Origin: Pochonia chlamydosporia 170
Lineage: Eukaryota; Ascomycota; Sordariomycetes; Hypocreales; Clavicipitaceae
Reading direction: 5' to 3'
DNA: 64,000 bases
Assembly: GCF_001653235.2 (NCBI RefSeq)
Contig: NW_019154046.1
Span: 496,001-560,000 of the forward strand
Shown here: positions 1 through 12,389 of the stretch, one piece after another
Layout: every line of letters begins with the position of its first letter
Position numbering within the stretch: position 1 is the first letter of the stretch
Position numbers and translations under genes: made by a program
Notes under the pieces: model-generated
Databases searched by the model: none
The model's input: the letters and a program-made list of their open reading frames with translations, nothing else
Told to the model about the DNA's origin: nothing

Positions 1-1090
1 TATTATCCCTAAAAATCGCGTAGCCGGCAAGCTTATTAAAGAAGGTGATCCAACGATCTGTAGCGCCTCCTTATAGCTATCGCCACTAGGATTTAATCTT
101 CACGTTTCTTGTGCTTGGTCCATAGAGATAACAGCTATCTAGCCGATCACCTTGTTTGTAGTAGTGGCTAATTCCGTCTTTATTAGTGTATTTAAGCTTC
201 TTTAGACCGGCTTTTGCAAGGGCTGCCTGTGCTGCTGCCCACAGAGGGGTCTCAACGCCATGGTCAGATCTTGTGAAAAAGGGTCGCATTTGTAGTCTTT
301 AAACCGCCTGGAGGTACTGCTTTAAAGTGCTTATTAAAGTTGTAGCTGACCTTCCAATAAAGAACCAGATAATACATCGTGAATACGCATTAATGCAGCC
401 GTAAATCTGAAATCCAAACCTCTTTAGCTTTTTGTAGCCATTAAGAGACCATAGGAAGTTTAGGCTAGGTACTTTAAAGTCTGCGCGTTATTTAAAATTG
501 CCGTCGCGGCGACCTACAACTTCTTTAGGAAAAGCAGAGCAATAATAATCATATAAACGGCGTTATGATACAGCTAGCTGTGCTTGTTAACAAACATATT
601 GATAGAGAAGCCCTTTACTAAAACCAAGGATAGCTGTGCTCTGCTAAAGGTCTTGGTGCAGGAATTAAATTGCACGGTTAAGGGTTTCTTCTCTTTCTTC
701 GTGTATTTAATGTCGCCGCTTCATACCATAGCAGTACCGGATTCGCTGTATCATCTATCGATTTGCCTCAGAATAACCCTCTTGTTGTAGATTACAGAGG
801 ATTGAGAGATCGGAGAAGCCAAAGTTAAAGAAGTAGTATTTAACCCGATTGATTAGATCTTTAGAGACCTCTAAAGCTTTATGCCAGCTGTTTAAACCCT
901 AGCATTCAAGTTGATTGTACAAGGTTCGCTCGCTGATAGGTACATTATTTCTTAATTAGAGCTGGGAGTTAATATTGGCCAGGATATCTTGAATTAATAC
1001 TCCTTTATAGTACAGATCGCAGATGTCCTTATATAAAGGCTAAAGCCTTTGATGGCTTGGGACTAAAGCGGTTAGACCCCAATCAGATAG
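1..1090 (-). pseudogene. RIP-degraded integrase-core (DDE) transposase, partial
   Basis: Read on the minus strand in one frame, the stretch gives an integrase-catalytic-core transposase interrupted by many stops. Recognisable blocks, in order, are a segment resembling an N-terminal HTH region (YYKGVLIQDILANINSQL, then SERTLYNQL), the first catalytic block (YGCINAYSRCIIWFF), the second-Asp block (FFTRSDHGVETPLWAAAQ), and NVKIKS followed by a Trp/Arg-rich helix near base 1. Several stops sit where the family normally has Trp or Gln (TAG for TGG, TAA/TAG for CAA/CAG), which is the change made by RIP at CpA/TpG. The element runs off the left edge. I recognise this fungal transposase family but cannot assign a superfamily name with confidence. 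Confidence 0.7.
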
Positions 1091-1599
1091 TTGTCTCTTA
1101 AAGGTACAAAACGAGACAGTGCTGCCACTATGAGCCAGAAGCGATTCGTTTAAAAATGCATAGATCTAATTATTTAAATGGCCATCATTTCTTCTTATCT
1201 CGATGGCTTCTCGAAAATCCTTAATTTAGCAGCGTGGCGGCATTGCAAAAGGCGGGTGCTGCAATGAGTGTGTCGTTGATGTGTGTGTGTATGTGGGTGG
1301 ATTGCGGGGCTGGCCCTCTTGCAGTTGCAGTACTAATATCCCACCGTAGGCACGGCCTAATAATCTCGACAGGTACATACGCAGATACGGAACACTCAGC
1401 CGCGCCTCACGGCTCCGACCACAAGGTGTGGTTTGGTTTGCAGGGACACCACCACACAGAACTCAGAGCGACGTACACTAAATGAAGGTTCTTTTATCTA
1501 GTTGCAAAAGGCATCTTTTTATTTCCTCTGTACTGTTAGCAATCTTGCGGCTGTCCAACGCTCTACTGCCACTCGGGTTTCTTTGACTTTGTTCCACGA

Positions 1600-1720
1600 A
1601 CTCCAATCTTCCCAGGCTCAGTATCCCACCTACTAATACATCTCCCAGAGCCGAAGGGATCCATTCACTAATTAGTGGATAGATGAGAAAATCGACTTTG
1701 ATCTTGCCCACCATGTAACT
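1600..1720 (+). pseudogene. MULE transposase remnant
   Basis: On the plus strand the peptide TNTSPRAEGIHSLI matches the block TNSSPRAEGIHSLI of the MULE copy at 20.1-22.8 kb, with flanking DNA also alignable (from about 1,605, aatcttcccaggctc, to about 1,715). A stop follows directly. It is a short, old fragment of the same transposase family. No terminal inverted repeats were seen around it. Confidence 0.6.
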
Positions 1721-3352
1721 TATTTGTAGCCTGCAAAATATTGCAGGTGTGATAGGGTTACAAGGATACCCCTACAACTGCAAGTGTTTGTCCAGTCAGA
1801 ATGGCGCGAAGGATGCGCCCTCGAAACTATAACTCTGTAAGAAGGGGAGGCAATCCTACGTGGCACTTGGGCGAACAAATCTGTGGCAGCAATAGTCTTT
1901 CTATGATGGCTCATTTGTGAAAATCGCTTTCACCCCGGTACCTTAAATAGTCTTTATTTTTGGTGGCTAGTGTCTCGTTACGTGTGCAGCCAGGCAGCAA
2001 GGGTCGGCCGTAAACAATTGTAGCTTTGGATATAACGCAAAATAGGCACCAGCGCTCTCTCTTTTATTTAATGTATAGATAATTGCGTATTATGGCTTAC
2101 ACCATGCTACTAAGGGTGGGTATAGAATCAAAGTTTAGAACCAGCCTTAGTGCTACCGTCACATTAACCGTATTTTCTGCTGATGTCGCCTTTGTCGTAC
2201 TGGATGCAAAGCCTTACAAAATGCCAAGCCTTGAGTTCGGAACTAGTCCACGGGAACGCCCCATCAGTCCACGCCCGCTCTTACTCGGAGATCGTCATCT
2301 ATGTAAGGCTCAACTACGCCTTCCCAAAGGCGCTTGACTAGTAAATGCATGTCTGACATTAGCACAAAGCTGGCTTGCCGAATGCATCCCACTAAAAATT
2401 GCGGTTCGACTTGCTGAAGCTTGGTAAACATTTACGGAGGCCTCTCAACGCCAGAGACGAAATAGTCCGGACAGTCCAGTCATAGGAAGCCAGCGCTTAG
2501 ACAACTTGCTAGGTCGGTTTAGTTATTACATTATGAATGAGAAGGACTATGCTTCGTTGGAGCCTAGTAAACCCAATAATCACGTCAGTCGTCCTCTTCA
2601 CTGATCGTTACAGAGCCACAGAGCTATACGGCGCATTTTTCTGGATACTCTGGGGCAGGCGGACGGGAGGTCGGAGCATCAGGGTTACAAAGGGTATTGG
2701 CCAGCAGTTGGGCGGTCAACAGATATTAGCTCAAAATTCCGCGGCTAGCCTTTTCATAGTATAATATTCGGAATCCGATTGACGGCAGATACACTGGACT
2801 GAAATGAACTGTAATAGATCGGCAACGAAGTCTGCAGTAGCACAAACTGATAGATTGACAGCTGATGTATAGCTTTAAATTTAAACAGCCCTAGCAATGC
2901 CGGGGTTGGTTCTGCCATGTACAGACACCCAATATCGAAAACTACCTCATCAAAGCACGTGACAAAGCAAGTAAGAGTAGTGTCAAACTCCTCTCACAAG
3001 ATCACAGGAGGATACAAATATCAATAAATCGAATCATGATTTTAAATCTCAATAATTATCTAGTACACCGATAGTGAACCAAAGGGCACATCGTGAACCT
3101 AAGGGTCACAACTTAAGACTGCTATTGACGAAATCCATCCGATTCCACCACGTAAGAAATAACTCATGCCGTTGGTTCGTTTTCCAGTGATGGGCGCATT
3201 GTTGGAACGTCAGAAATACTATTTGCAGCTATGAGTTTGGTAAGCACCATTGAAGGCATTGTAATTGAACGTTAATGTGGGACGCATGGATCCATATTCG
3301 AGCGCATATCACCGGAGCCTTTCCTTAATATTGGAATATCTGTAAGAGTATA
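1721..3352. other. Gene-poor stretch, no supported gene
   Basis: No open frame here has a recognisable domain. A minus-strand stretch near 2,290-2,450 encodes a plausible peptide (containing FLVGCIRQASFVL and YIDDDLRVRAG) without a start or splice frame I can defend; it may be a coding remnant. The remainder is AT-rich and stop-dense. Confidence 0.4.
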
Positions 3353-3805
3353 TCAGATCAAGCACAGGAACCAATAACATACACGTGCTGTAACGGTCCA
3401 ATCTGCATAATATGATGAAGGAGGAGGGGGCGAAAAGATCCAAGAGATACCAATTTGGGCACCGACCATAGTCTCATAACCTATCGCAATATTGTTGCTG
3501 TGCAAGGTGTACTCACAGTCTGGGGGTAAGGCGATGGAATCTGTGCCGTTTCCAGGTGACGCAGATCCGAGTTGGGGACTCCACTTCCGAGCTTCAACTA
3601 CTTTCGCCGAGGTGGGTGATGCCGGGGCGGCCATATCATCCAGTGTCCAAAGATTAAAATCCCAGGAGGCCTCAAGGAGCATGTCTGGTGCAAAACTAGG
3701 GGCTATACTCGTTTTGTCAGGACACAGTACTTGATGAAGCTCACCGATATGTGTGTTGAGGCTACCGCTTTGCTGTGTGTCGCGTACATGACCTCTATAG
3801 GCCAC
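3353..3805 (-). CDS. Hypothetical protein, uncertain
   Basis: A 150-codon minus-strand frame, Pro/Ser-rich in its second half (a run of prolines near residue 126) and ending in a hydrophobic Trp/Cys/Phe-rich tail. No domain is recognised, no intron signals support extension, and a shorter overlapping frame exists on the other strand. It is listed only because it is unusually long for this otherwise closed stretch. Confidence 0.2.
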   Translation of the reverse strand: MAYRGHVRDTQQSGSLNTHIGELHQVLCPDKTSIAPSFAPDMLLEASWDFNLWTLDDMAAPASPTSAKVVEARKWSPQLGSASPGNGTDSIALPPDCEYTLHSNNIAIGYETMVGAQIGISWIFSPPPPSSYYADWTVTARVCYWFLCLI

Positions 3806-5086
3806 AGGACATATGTTTAAGCTGCCCCATGGTAGGCCAGATAATTCTTAGTTGGCGTTAAGATATGTGGCCGTTGGGGTACAATAGATATTCCCAGCGT
3901 GCTTTTTTAACATCCTCAGAACCAGATCTAGGAGAGCGGTTGGATAATAAGGTGAATGGGCTTAAGTTGTTTGAAAAGCCACCCGGGCTGACATTTAAGA
4001 CCTTTGATACTACCGTATTTATGTTGCTCTTAGGGCTGGCCATACTTGCGGACCACTTTTGAGTCTGTTTTGCAGCGGAGCAAGATGAAGCCTTAGGAGT
4101 TATTGCGGTATGCTTGCTGCTTCGCTCCATTAGTAGAAGGCAGTCCAGCGTACTCGTGGCGGGATGTAAGCTTGGTTTATCTCAATGATATTGGGGATCT
4201 ACCCCGAATTTGTGTATTGGGAAGCTGAAGAAGTGTCCACTAAGTGGTGTTTTGCCTCCCCTAAAACTATGGGTAACCTGGGGCATCTTATACCTTGTTT
4301 ACTTTCGTTCGCATTAAACCGGGGGAATAGTATGCAGCTCAAAGCGCATTGACGTCGGTAAATATGAAGTGACTGGGCTTGCATCCCAGTCTGGATACAC
4401 CCCAGGATACAAAACCATGCTCACAGGCAGCCTGAAGTTAAGAGGGCCAAATAGATTTTGCAGCTAAGCTGAAAGGAAAGTAGCGATCATTTTGAAGGCA
4501 ATGTTGTGGCTTGGGGGGACTACGTTGTGACGGAGCTTTAGTGAAGGCTCAGATCGCTTCCACGAACCCCCCTTCGGCCCGTCACACCTAGGAACTGGAG
4601 TATAGACCTAAAAGTTCTTGCTAGTGAGGCCAGGAATATTATTCCTAATTGTGAATAAGTTACAAGCCTAAGTTCCATATTAACTAGCCTAAATCATAGT
4701 GGCATAAGCAAGCCACAATCGGGTTTGCCGAACGCGATACTTTAACACCCTAGGATACTATTAATGCTAAGCCTTTTTCCATTTCGTATAAATAAGATAA
4801 ATAGTTCTAGTTTGGTATATAATTTCTCATGTGGTTTTAGTACTATAGACTTTGGCGGGATTAAACTTTTTTAATGATACATTTCGTACGATAGTTCACA
4901 TTGCCAGGTATCATCCTGACAGAAATGACGGCCGAGTAACCCTTTGCCTTGACATTGCAGCGTTGCAGCAATTATCGAATAACTATTAACCCTTCCCATT
5001 CCAAAATCATAAACTAGGCGTTATGGGCGAGAATGAAGCTGCAGTTAGACAAAGATGGCTAATTTCACCCAGTAACTGTCGGATAA
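3806..5086. other. Intergenic, nothing recognised
   Basis: AT-rich sequence with only short frames. I see no conserved protein block, RNA gene or clear transposon terminus until the repeat that starts near 5,087. Confidence 0.4.
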
Positions 5087-5347
5087 AACTGCCTCTGTTA
5101 ATTGAACAAGCAGACTTGGAGTAATTGCTAGATGTCATAAAATCATAGATATTAGGAGATGAGAGGCTGGCCAACCACCTGAAATTTTTATCAGAAGGCT
5201 GGTAGTTATGCTTCTGAACTCAGATAAATGACGTGAATCCCTCTGGCAAGAGAAGGACAACGAACAAGAACAACAATGAATTCATCATTAGTAATTACCT
5301 GTGCGCCACGATATTAAATTTGGCTAACTATGACTCTCATAACGTGA
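5087..5347. repeat. Copy 1 of a 262-bp dispersed inverted repeat
   Basis: This segment (from gtcggataaaactgcc to ctctcataacgtgaca) is the reverse complement, with scattered substitutions, of 24,583-24,857. The outer 50 bp or so, ending in atgactctcataacgt, recurs alone near 35,655-35,712. The sharp edge at the same base in all three copies suggests the terminus of a mobile element. Confidence 0.75.
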
Positions 5348-5559
5348 CAGGGGGAGGATGTCCAGCTTCATCTTGAGTCTGACGCTCTTGTTGCTGCTTG
5401 CCTTGCCATATCTCACATGCAGCGAGATGCTCTTTCGGCCGCCCAACAGAGGTCGCTGCGAGATCCTTCTGGCAGTGACGGCGTATTCAATTGGGCGAGA
5501 ACCATGCAGCAAGGGGTTAGGCCAACAGTTTTTTGTGCAGCCCAGTCCGTACTTCGAAC

Positions 5560-5665
5560 GTACGTCGTGGACCCATGAATTCCCCTATTAGGAATATTGT
5601 GGATCCGCTTGAACGTACAAGATACGTGTACGTTCAGCACTTCAAAGTACGTACATACGTACAAT
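5560..5665. repeat. GTACGT-rich cluster with a perfect hairpin
   Basis: Within about 100 bp, the words cgtacgt, gtacgtac and tacgtac recur many times. At its centre is a perfect 10-bp inverted repeat, TGAACGTACA (5,610-5,619) and TGTACGTTCA (5,627-5,636), separated by 7 bases. It lies outside any supported gene. Confidence 0.5.
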
Positions 5666-5727
5666 GCCATAGTACGGAAAATACAACATCACTAGATGGC
5701 ATCAAGCAACTCATTCGTTCCGCCGCA

Positions 5728-6768
5728 TCATAGGCTTGGTCCTCTCCAGATCTCTCGCCGAAACCGCAAAGCGCGGGACTGCAGTTGAGAAACAGAGACT
5801 TGTGCCTTGTCCATGAGCCCGGATTTTTCCAACCAGCTCAATGCCCTTGAAAAAGTTAGAGACTTTTCAACAAGAAGAGACTTTGACTGACAAACCTTTC
5901 CGTGTCTGCACCAAACTCCACAAAGACACTCATGGTTCGCAGGTCCGCCGTAAAACTCCAATGAACCAAGCTTGTTACCCAAGCTGGCGCCACTTCCCAG
6001 GCAGATTCCATCACAAACATGACGCGCAGGCCTCGATCCCAATCGCCAATGTCGACTTCAGGGTTCCTGGCCGCCCCCGTATCTTGTCCCAAACCCAGCA
6101 TTCCCTTTCGCGTCCCGGTTTACCGTCGGTTGACGATTGCTGAGGATGTTTGACAATTCCGGAACTGAAACCTCTTCCCAAGCTCCAATCACTTGCCAAG
6201 AGTCTTCTTCCAGATTCCACATTTTCTGCATGGTACAGGTGATCTTTCGTAGATACCAGGAGTTGTACACCGTAGTCTCCCGCTTTGATGTCTTTCAGGC
6301 GATGCGTTGGCAAAGTAGGGTCATTTTCTTCTGTTGAATCCATCTCTCGATCGGAGCCCATAGGCACGCCAGCTTCGGTCGTCGTAATCGGTTTGTGGCT
6401 GTAGGGGGTAGAGATACTGAAACTGGGAGAAAGTGTTTGCGGGCGAGCAACCTGTGACGGCAAGCTGGTGACACAAATACCAACCCTCCAAACGGGATCA
6501 GCTAATTGGCGGGTAAGTCGTGCATCAATCCCTTTTGCGGCAGCTGCCAAGGACTCTGGTCTGATTGGCCGGCGTGATCTAAGAATGCCCAATGGGCCAG
6601 CCTAAATAAACGCCAGCTAAACTGCACTAACCACTGTTTGCTATGATAACCCTGACAAGCATTCGCGTTAGCTTCCGACCACAACCCAAGTTCTCCCATT
6701 TCCAATCCCAGAGCTTTGCCAAGCAGGCGCATGTCTTCGAGGAGGGTATCGTAGGGACAATATGCCAA
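5728..6768 (-). other. Minus-strand coding-like region, product unknown
   Basis: Three overlapping minus-strand frames span this interval. The 5'-most begins MAYCPYDTLLEDMRLLGK and has a helical Leu/Trp pattern (ALGLEMGELGLWSEAN) loosely like the HeLo-type N-terminal domains of fungal NLRs and prion-inhibition proteins; the next is 193 codons long and the last about 100. Frame changes near 6,590 and 6,050 could be introns or frameshifts. I could not join them with convincing splice sites, so I do not claim a function. Confidence 0.25.
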
Positions 6769-6908
6769 TTGGGAATTAATCGGTCAGGAATGAAACGATC
6801 GTACCGGTAGTCGCGGGCACAGTCATTTGACCAGGATATTTCGAGGTGACTCTCGATACAATGGGCTAGAATGCTATTAATATCTCGGTTTTGTAGAAAT
6901 GCTTGGTG

Positions 6909-7196
6909 CTACACCGGGAGGACGGACAGCAGCTGGTCGATTATGTTGATTGACTGAGCCATCAGGCTCATCGGCATTCTCGACATCGTCTAGCATGCTA
7001 TTAGCATTTGACATCTCATAAGTCCGCCTCGAATCCACTTACCTGTACTCTGCCTGCGGCCGAGCTCGGCGTCCGCGATGGAAGCCGCAATAGCCGAGAT
7101 GGAAGGCAGCGAGTCTGGGTCATAGTAACGTAGCAGCAGCAGTGCAAGTCTTGTTGCCAGATCCAAGCTGACGCAGTCCATGTTGTCCTCAAACAC
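6909..7196 (-). CDS. Small hypothetical protein with one intron
   Basis: A two-exon model on the minus strand: exon 1 from 7,196 (MFEDNMDCVSLDLATRLALL...) to 7,043, intron 7,042-6,990 with donor gtaagt, branch-like tgctaat and acceptor gctag, then exon 2 to a stop at 6,909-6,911. The splice keeps the frame and yields an acidic tail followed by a Pro/Arg-rich end. No domain is recognised. It may be the 3' part of a longer gene. Confidence 0.35.
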
Positions 7197-7246
7197 TCTG
7201 TTACCTTTTTTATGTGTTTAGACAACACATGTTGACAGATATTACT

Positions 7247-8797
7247 TTACCACCGGTCGCAAGTGGCTCGAGCCGAAACCTGAGTTCCTTTGTCATCTGG
7301 GCCAGAGATGCCAGAGATTCCAAAGTCGTCCGACAAGTGATCATTGTGGCAGTGGTCCCCCGCATTCTTCATGTCATGAATATTGATCCGCTCGCCGATA
7401 GTATCTTCCTTACTCATACACATCGTCAAGTTCGTGGGGAGGGCATTGACGCTCGGAATTGCTCGACGGCCAAGCCTTGCGGTATGACCAGGCGACCCAT
7501 TACCTCCGCCTATAGTACGGAAGCTAGTTCGTATCTTGCCTGATATGGGTGTTTGTAGCAGCGAAACGTAACTAGTAACCGAATCGAGCCAGTGTTTCAG
7601 AAGGGGTAGTATCAGCGGTAAGTTGGGCACGACGGAGGCGATAAATGACTCCCGATTCGCCCAAGAGCATTCAACCTGCGGGCTCGTATCTGGATACTAA
7701 GAGAACGTTAAAAACTTCAACCCAAGCATTCAAGAATGTTGCGGCACTTACCAATTCAACCAGTATAACCCTTAGAAGAGCGCAAGCAAGAATAAATACA
7801 CCAGCACCAAGCAAAATTGTCATGAATATTTTCTTTGCAATTTTTAAACCAGATTTCCATAGCAATGGGATGGGTATAGACATAATGTATATATCCGTTG
7901 ATGCATTTAGAACAAAGTTGGTCCAAAGAAGGGGAGTTGATATAGTTGGTTGGCAAACAGCTAGTAACGTAACAATTAGCTTGTCATTAGGTAGTATAAT
8001 CATCGAGGTTAACTTACTTCCAGGATTTGGGTTTATCTGCCAATACTTATGAAATGGGCGGCAAGAAAAGAAGAATGTCATTACCAGGGTAAAATAAGAT
8101 GATGCGAGGAATACAAAGCCAATCCTTATGCGAATAGCATAGCTGCTGCTCAGGTTAGTCTGGCATAACGGTTAATCAACAAATTGTAAGCTTAGTAGGT
8201 AGTATATAGCCCACCACACACAGTCAATCGAATGTAGAAGGCTAGCATCGATGCTTTAAACGCCCAGAGCAACGAGCCAAATAGCAGCCAGCCCCAGAAA
8301 ATTAGTTTCGATCCAAGTACCCTAGAATCAGATATTAGAACTGTCCTTAACGCGATGGGTTGCTATTCAAACCAACTCCCCACCAGTTAGTGCAGCGAGC
8401 TTACCTTTGCTGATATTCAACATCTATTGGAGACAAAGCGGTTCGTTCAGCATCTGTCATGCCGGTATTTGCAAGACCCTTTGCCATTGTACCAGCACAG
8501 TACGCCAAGCTTGTTAACGTCGTGTAGCATGCCTATACCCACTGCTGGTTAATCGGCGCAGAAATAAACGATAGTAGCAGACTTGGCACAACGCACCACT
8601 CCGACCCAGACCATGTAATCGTCAAGGCAGAGGTCCCTCACGCCAACAGCCCTCACTCTCGCATAAGTTCTTAATGCACAGATTAAGATGGCGAGTGATG
8701 TAAGAACCCATGACTCGACTGCAAATTTCTTAAACGCCGCCTCTGCTGCAGCCGCAGAGTCGGTTAACAGTGAGTCTGGTGGACTTTGATGCGACAT
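7247..8797 (-). CDS. PTH11-like / fungal rhodopsin-fold integral membrane protein
   Basis: Five exons on the minus strand: 8797-8597, 8532-8405, 8321-about 8220, about 8148-7752 and 7675-7247; the introns have clean GT..AG ends. Start chosen at MSHQSPPD, just ahead of the first helix. Family blocks appear in order: ESW..LRTYARVRAVG, then LDDYMVWVGV; LGSKLIFWGWLLFGSLLWAFKASML; AIRIRIGFVF; SCRPFHKYWQINP; LNASTDIYIMSIPIPLLWKS; and NLPLILPLLKHWL, followed by a polar cytoplasmic tail. This is the 7-TM fungal-specific membrane family that includes PTH11-like receptors. No lesion is visible, so it may be one of the intact ordinary genes here. The ligand is unknown. Confidence 0.85.
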
Positions 8798-11339
8798 CGT
8801 GGAAAGAGAAGGTTTGCTAAGACTGGTTGCACAAATAGGCGTCACCAAACAGATAGAACGCGTAATATATAGTTGGAACAACATGCCGCGGGACAATGTG
8901 ACAGATGCATCCAATGTCTCTTTTCCCTACACGGCGACTTGCCTTGTCGTCATAATTGGCTGATACCTAAGACAGAGGCCCTTGGCGTTCCGGGACCCCG
9001 GTAAGGGAGTACTCAGATAAGTCGGATGAGAACTACTACCAATGCCACTCCTAAACGGTGTCTTGATATTATCGAAGCAGCCAGAAAGACAAATTAACAT
9101 CTGACATACCAGGACGTAGGACACAGTATCCTACGGAGACTAAACTGCGTACATTATACGAGTCTAAGTAATTAACATCGGAAACTTTGAACACCAAATG
9201 ACTAGCAATATCCCCTATTATATGCCATTATCTCAAGTTATCTAAATTGCAGTTACTCTCCTCGTTTAGGCCATAAGAAAAGTTACGGCTATTACGAATA
9301 CAAAAGCTTCTTGTATCCCATTATCAGTCAGGTTGCAATATATAGAAATATAGCGACACATCATACCACTCCGTACTCCGTACTGGTTCTCGTTCTGTAT
9401 TTCTGCTGTACTTCAGGCACACGGAAGTTACTTCAGTGGCGGTTTGCAGGCGGCCGCGGTGGCGTCTTGGGGGCAGGGCACTGTTTAAGATGTGAGGCAA
9501 CAATGCTGTAAACCAACTATCTACGACGGGAGAAGGCGCACTTTGACAACCCAACTCCGCCGTGGCGTCGGTCTGGGCTGTTCTACTCATACTGGCGGCG
9601 AGGGGAGATTGGGACGTTGCGTTGGAGGGTGTCAGCCAGCTTGTACGGAGTACGTTGTGTATCGATGAAATCTGATTTCAGAAATCTCCCCCGAAATGCT
9701 GGTTACAGCAAATAAACTCGAAAGTGAGTCGTATGACATTCCCTACCTCTGACATTGCTGCTGGTATTTGAAGATAGTACTATGCCAATCCTTTTGCAAA
9801 CGATACAGCACTCTTGATAGTGCTGCAAGGCGGAGATAATTATTAGCCTAAGCGAGAAGTAAGAGCAGCAGCAAACTCCTCGAGAACTCCAAACGTGGAT
9901 CTAGGGACAGCGATATTGACCTTGCAGGCGTACTTGCAGAAATGGTGAAACAACGACTTGCAAACGTAAAAAGCATAAATTCTACGGATCAAAAAGTCCC
10001 GCAAATACATGAGCCAATGTGTCAGCATCGTTCTCCATTGTCCGAACATCGACTTTATCAACGATTGCTGGCAGATCTGTACATGGTGGGAAGCAACGAA
10101 AATGTGTGGCGTTGTCCGTGCGTAAACAACATTGATTGCGTTTATTAATGCAGCTGATAGCTTTGAGTCGATGGGAAAGTTGCATACTAGAATAGTTGAG
10201 GGCTCCTAAAACAAAGACGAATACCTACACATTGTTTCTGCCATTAGCCCCGGCCTACGTACTTAACGATCAAACGACTCGTCAAGTCAGTCTTCGCATA
10301 CCAGGGCGACAACCATCATCCAGTCATCACGCCCGTAAGGAGCAGTGGTTGAAGAGCGCGCCCAAAAGCGCAAAACCACAAATACGGGAGCAGGACGACT
10401 AGTATCGTTGTAGTGCTCCTTAATTCGGCGACCCGGGTACCGTCGAGGTTATTACTATCGTTGGGACCGGTGACGACGACGCTCGTGTAGGATATTAACT
10501 GGCTCGACATCTCCCAGATCGTGCGAATGGGGAAGGGGCGAAGTTAGCATGCGTCCATGGATTACGACTTTAGCATCAGCATTGGTGTGACGCGCACATC
10601 ACCTCCTCCCCAATTTGTCATTTTCGTTGCTTTTCTCAATAGTGCTACTACATTAACAAATGAAGATCCGCAGAGGCTGTTATACCAGGTCACTGTTTGA
10701 AGCTTCACCACCTTCCGGAGAACTCTTCCGCTTGCCAAGCAGTGCACCATCGTGGCGTGCTTGGAATTACGGTCTGACATGTCATCCCAAAATAATGCAT
10801 GGGCACTTTATAAAGAGACAATAAAGCGCAGCGAGCGTGATTACGTATCACTTATGTACCTTATCTCGAGTTTTAAAGATCCGAAACATTGTACATTCCT
10901 TTGTAGGATGTCCTACACCATGGTGATTCTCAGTGGCACTAAGCTATGGGGCGCATCTCGGAGCGTCTCCCCGGAGCAGATGACCGGTCATTTGGGCGAT
11001 CCTTTTGTAAAGCGAATGTAGTCAGATCGTCAACGCCACAAGCAGCCACAAGAATTCACATATCAAATTCTGCTGGGCTGACTTGGACTGCATCATGTAC
11101 TCTTTATAGATATCCTCATCATCCCTATGGAATCAGGCTGACTGCATGGAAGAGTTAGTCAAGTACATCATTGTTATGCGGCCACACTTTTATCTGTTCA
11201 GCGACCGATTTAGCGAGAGGGAAGAGAGGAGAGCAAAACAGAGCGCCATAAATGGCATGTCCTGAATAGCTGTTGTATACCTATGGCACACTCTTTTGCT
11301 TTCTCATCTACGGGTGAGTAAAAGCTGCCAGATAAACCC
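8798..11339. other. Gene-free stretch
   Basis: Several 60-90 codon frames occur on both strands but none shows a recognised domain or splice-supported extension. I found no tRNA-like cloverleaf or tandem repeat. Confidence 0.4.
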
Positions 11340-11349
11340 GAAGTGCCAT

Positions 11350-11480
11350 GTATGTCAACGGATTTGGAGGGCTTGTTGGAGCCCAGCGCTCACGCATCGT
11401 CGGCCTCTACGGAAGTTTTTCCATCACGATCGCTGAGATACGACTCACCTCAAGCTGTATATGCTCGAAAAAAAGGTATA
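11350..11480 (+). pseudogene. Possible MULE C-terminal fragment
   Basis: In one plus-strand frame the peptide RYDSPQAVYAR (about 11,440-11,472) matches QYDSPEAIYAR from the C-terminal domain of the MULE at 60-63 kb. The match stops abruptly and a poly-A tract follows. The fragment is very short, so chance cannot be excluded. Confidence 0.35.
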
Positions 11481-12389
11481 GTGCGAGCCATATCCTGGCA
11501 ACAAATCCGCGGAATTGGTTGGTCGTGACGATGTCCTGATCATGTGTTATTCATACCTATGCGCCACAGCTCATGAATTGTCCTGTCAGACAGACTTCAG
11601 TCACAGCTTTGGAGTGGAAAAGTCTCGTCTTGATCCTAAAATAGGTGTTGCAATCAAAGCCTACCCTGAATGGAGGATAACGGAAAACGGGATATTGCCA
11701 ATTTTTTGCCTCTATCCCTTTCAATGAATTTAACGAGATTCCTCCCAAGTGGCACAATCAGTTACCAGTACTCCCCGCCTGATCTCATCTTGCCAGACTT
11801 ACATATGTAAACTCCGCATAAAATCTTTCACCAGTTGCCAGACTGCGGGGTAATGTGTTTTGACGGGACGCAGGATCGGGAGTGAGTGTTGGATGCACGC
11901 GGCCACCGGAGAAAACTCCGTGCCTTGCTCTCTGAAGGATGCTGCCAGTCACCACTAAATAGCTGGGGGCCATAAACATTTCGGAACCCTTCATGCAACT
12001 TCGCCGATAAATCGGCCACCACACCTGCCATGGTGCTTATAAGGAAGGTAATCTGACACCACGTAGATATAGTACGGCTTACGGCCAGCGTTATCATGTT
12101 GACAGAATAGCCCTTCCAGACTCAATATCATTGTTCGAGGGATCTTTTTCTGGACAATGCAAATTTTGGTGGCGGTGTGAGTCTGGAGCACAAGCCCATA
12201 CTTGCTGATTCAGGGCACAAGATTTCGAAGCTATATCAGAGCCACACATATGGTACAGTATGGCCGCCGAAAATCGGCACGAGACTAAAGAAAACATTAT
12301 AATGAAAGAAAACAGGGATTAAAGTCTCAAATGTGACAAACGCCCAATCTAGTTTCCTCGATTCTACACATGAGTTGTGGGCTCAAACA
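11481..12389. other. Gene-free stretch
   Basis: Short frames only. A Cys-containing minus-strand frame near 12,094-12,297 was considered but has no signal peptide or intron support. Confidence 0.4.

Noticed and set aside
5357..5591. Possible secreted small protein starting MSSFILSLTLLLLLALPYL
   Set aside because: Good-looking hydrophobic start, but the sequence behind it runs into the GTACGT repeat cluster, overlaps another frame and has no intron or domain support.
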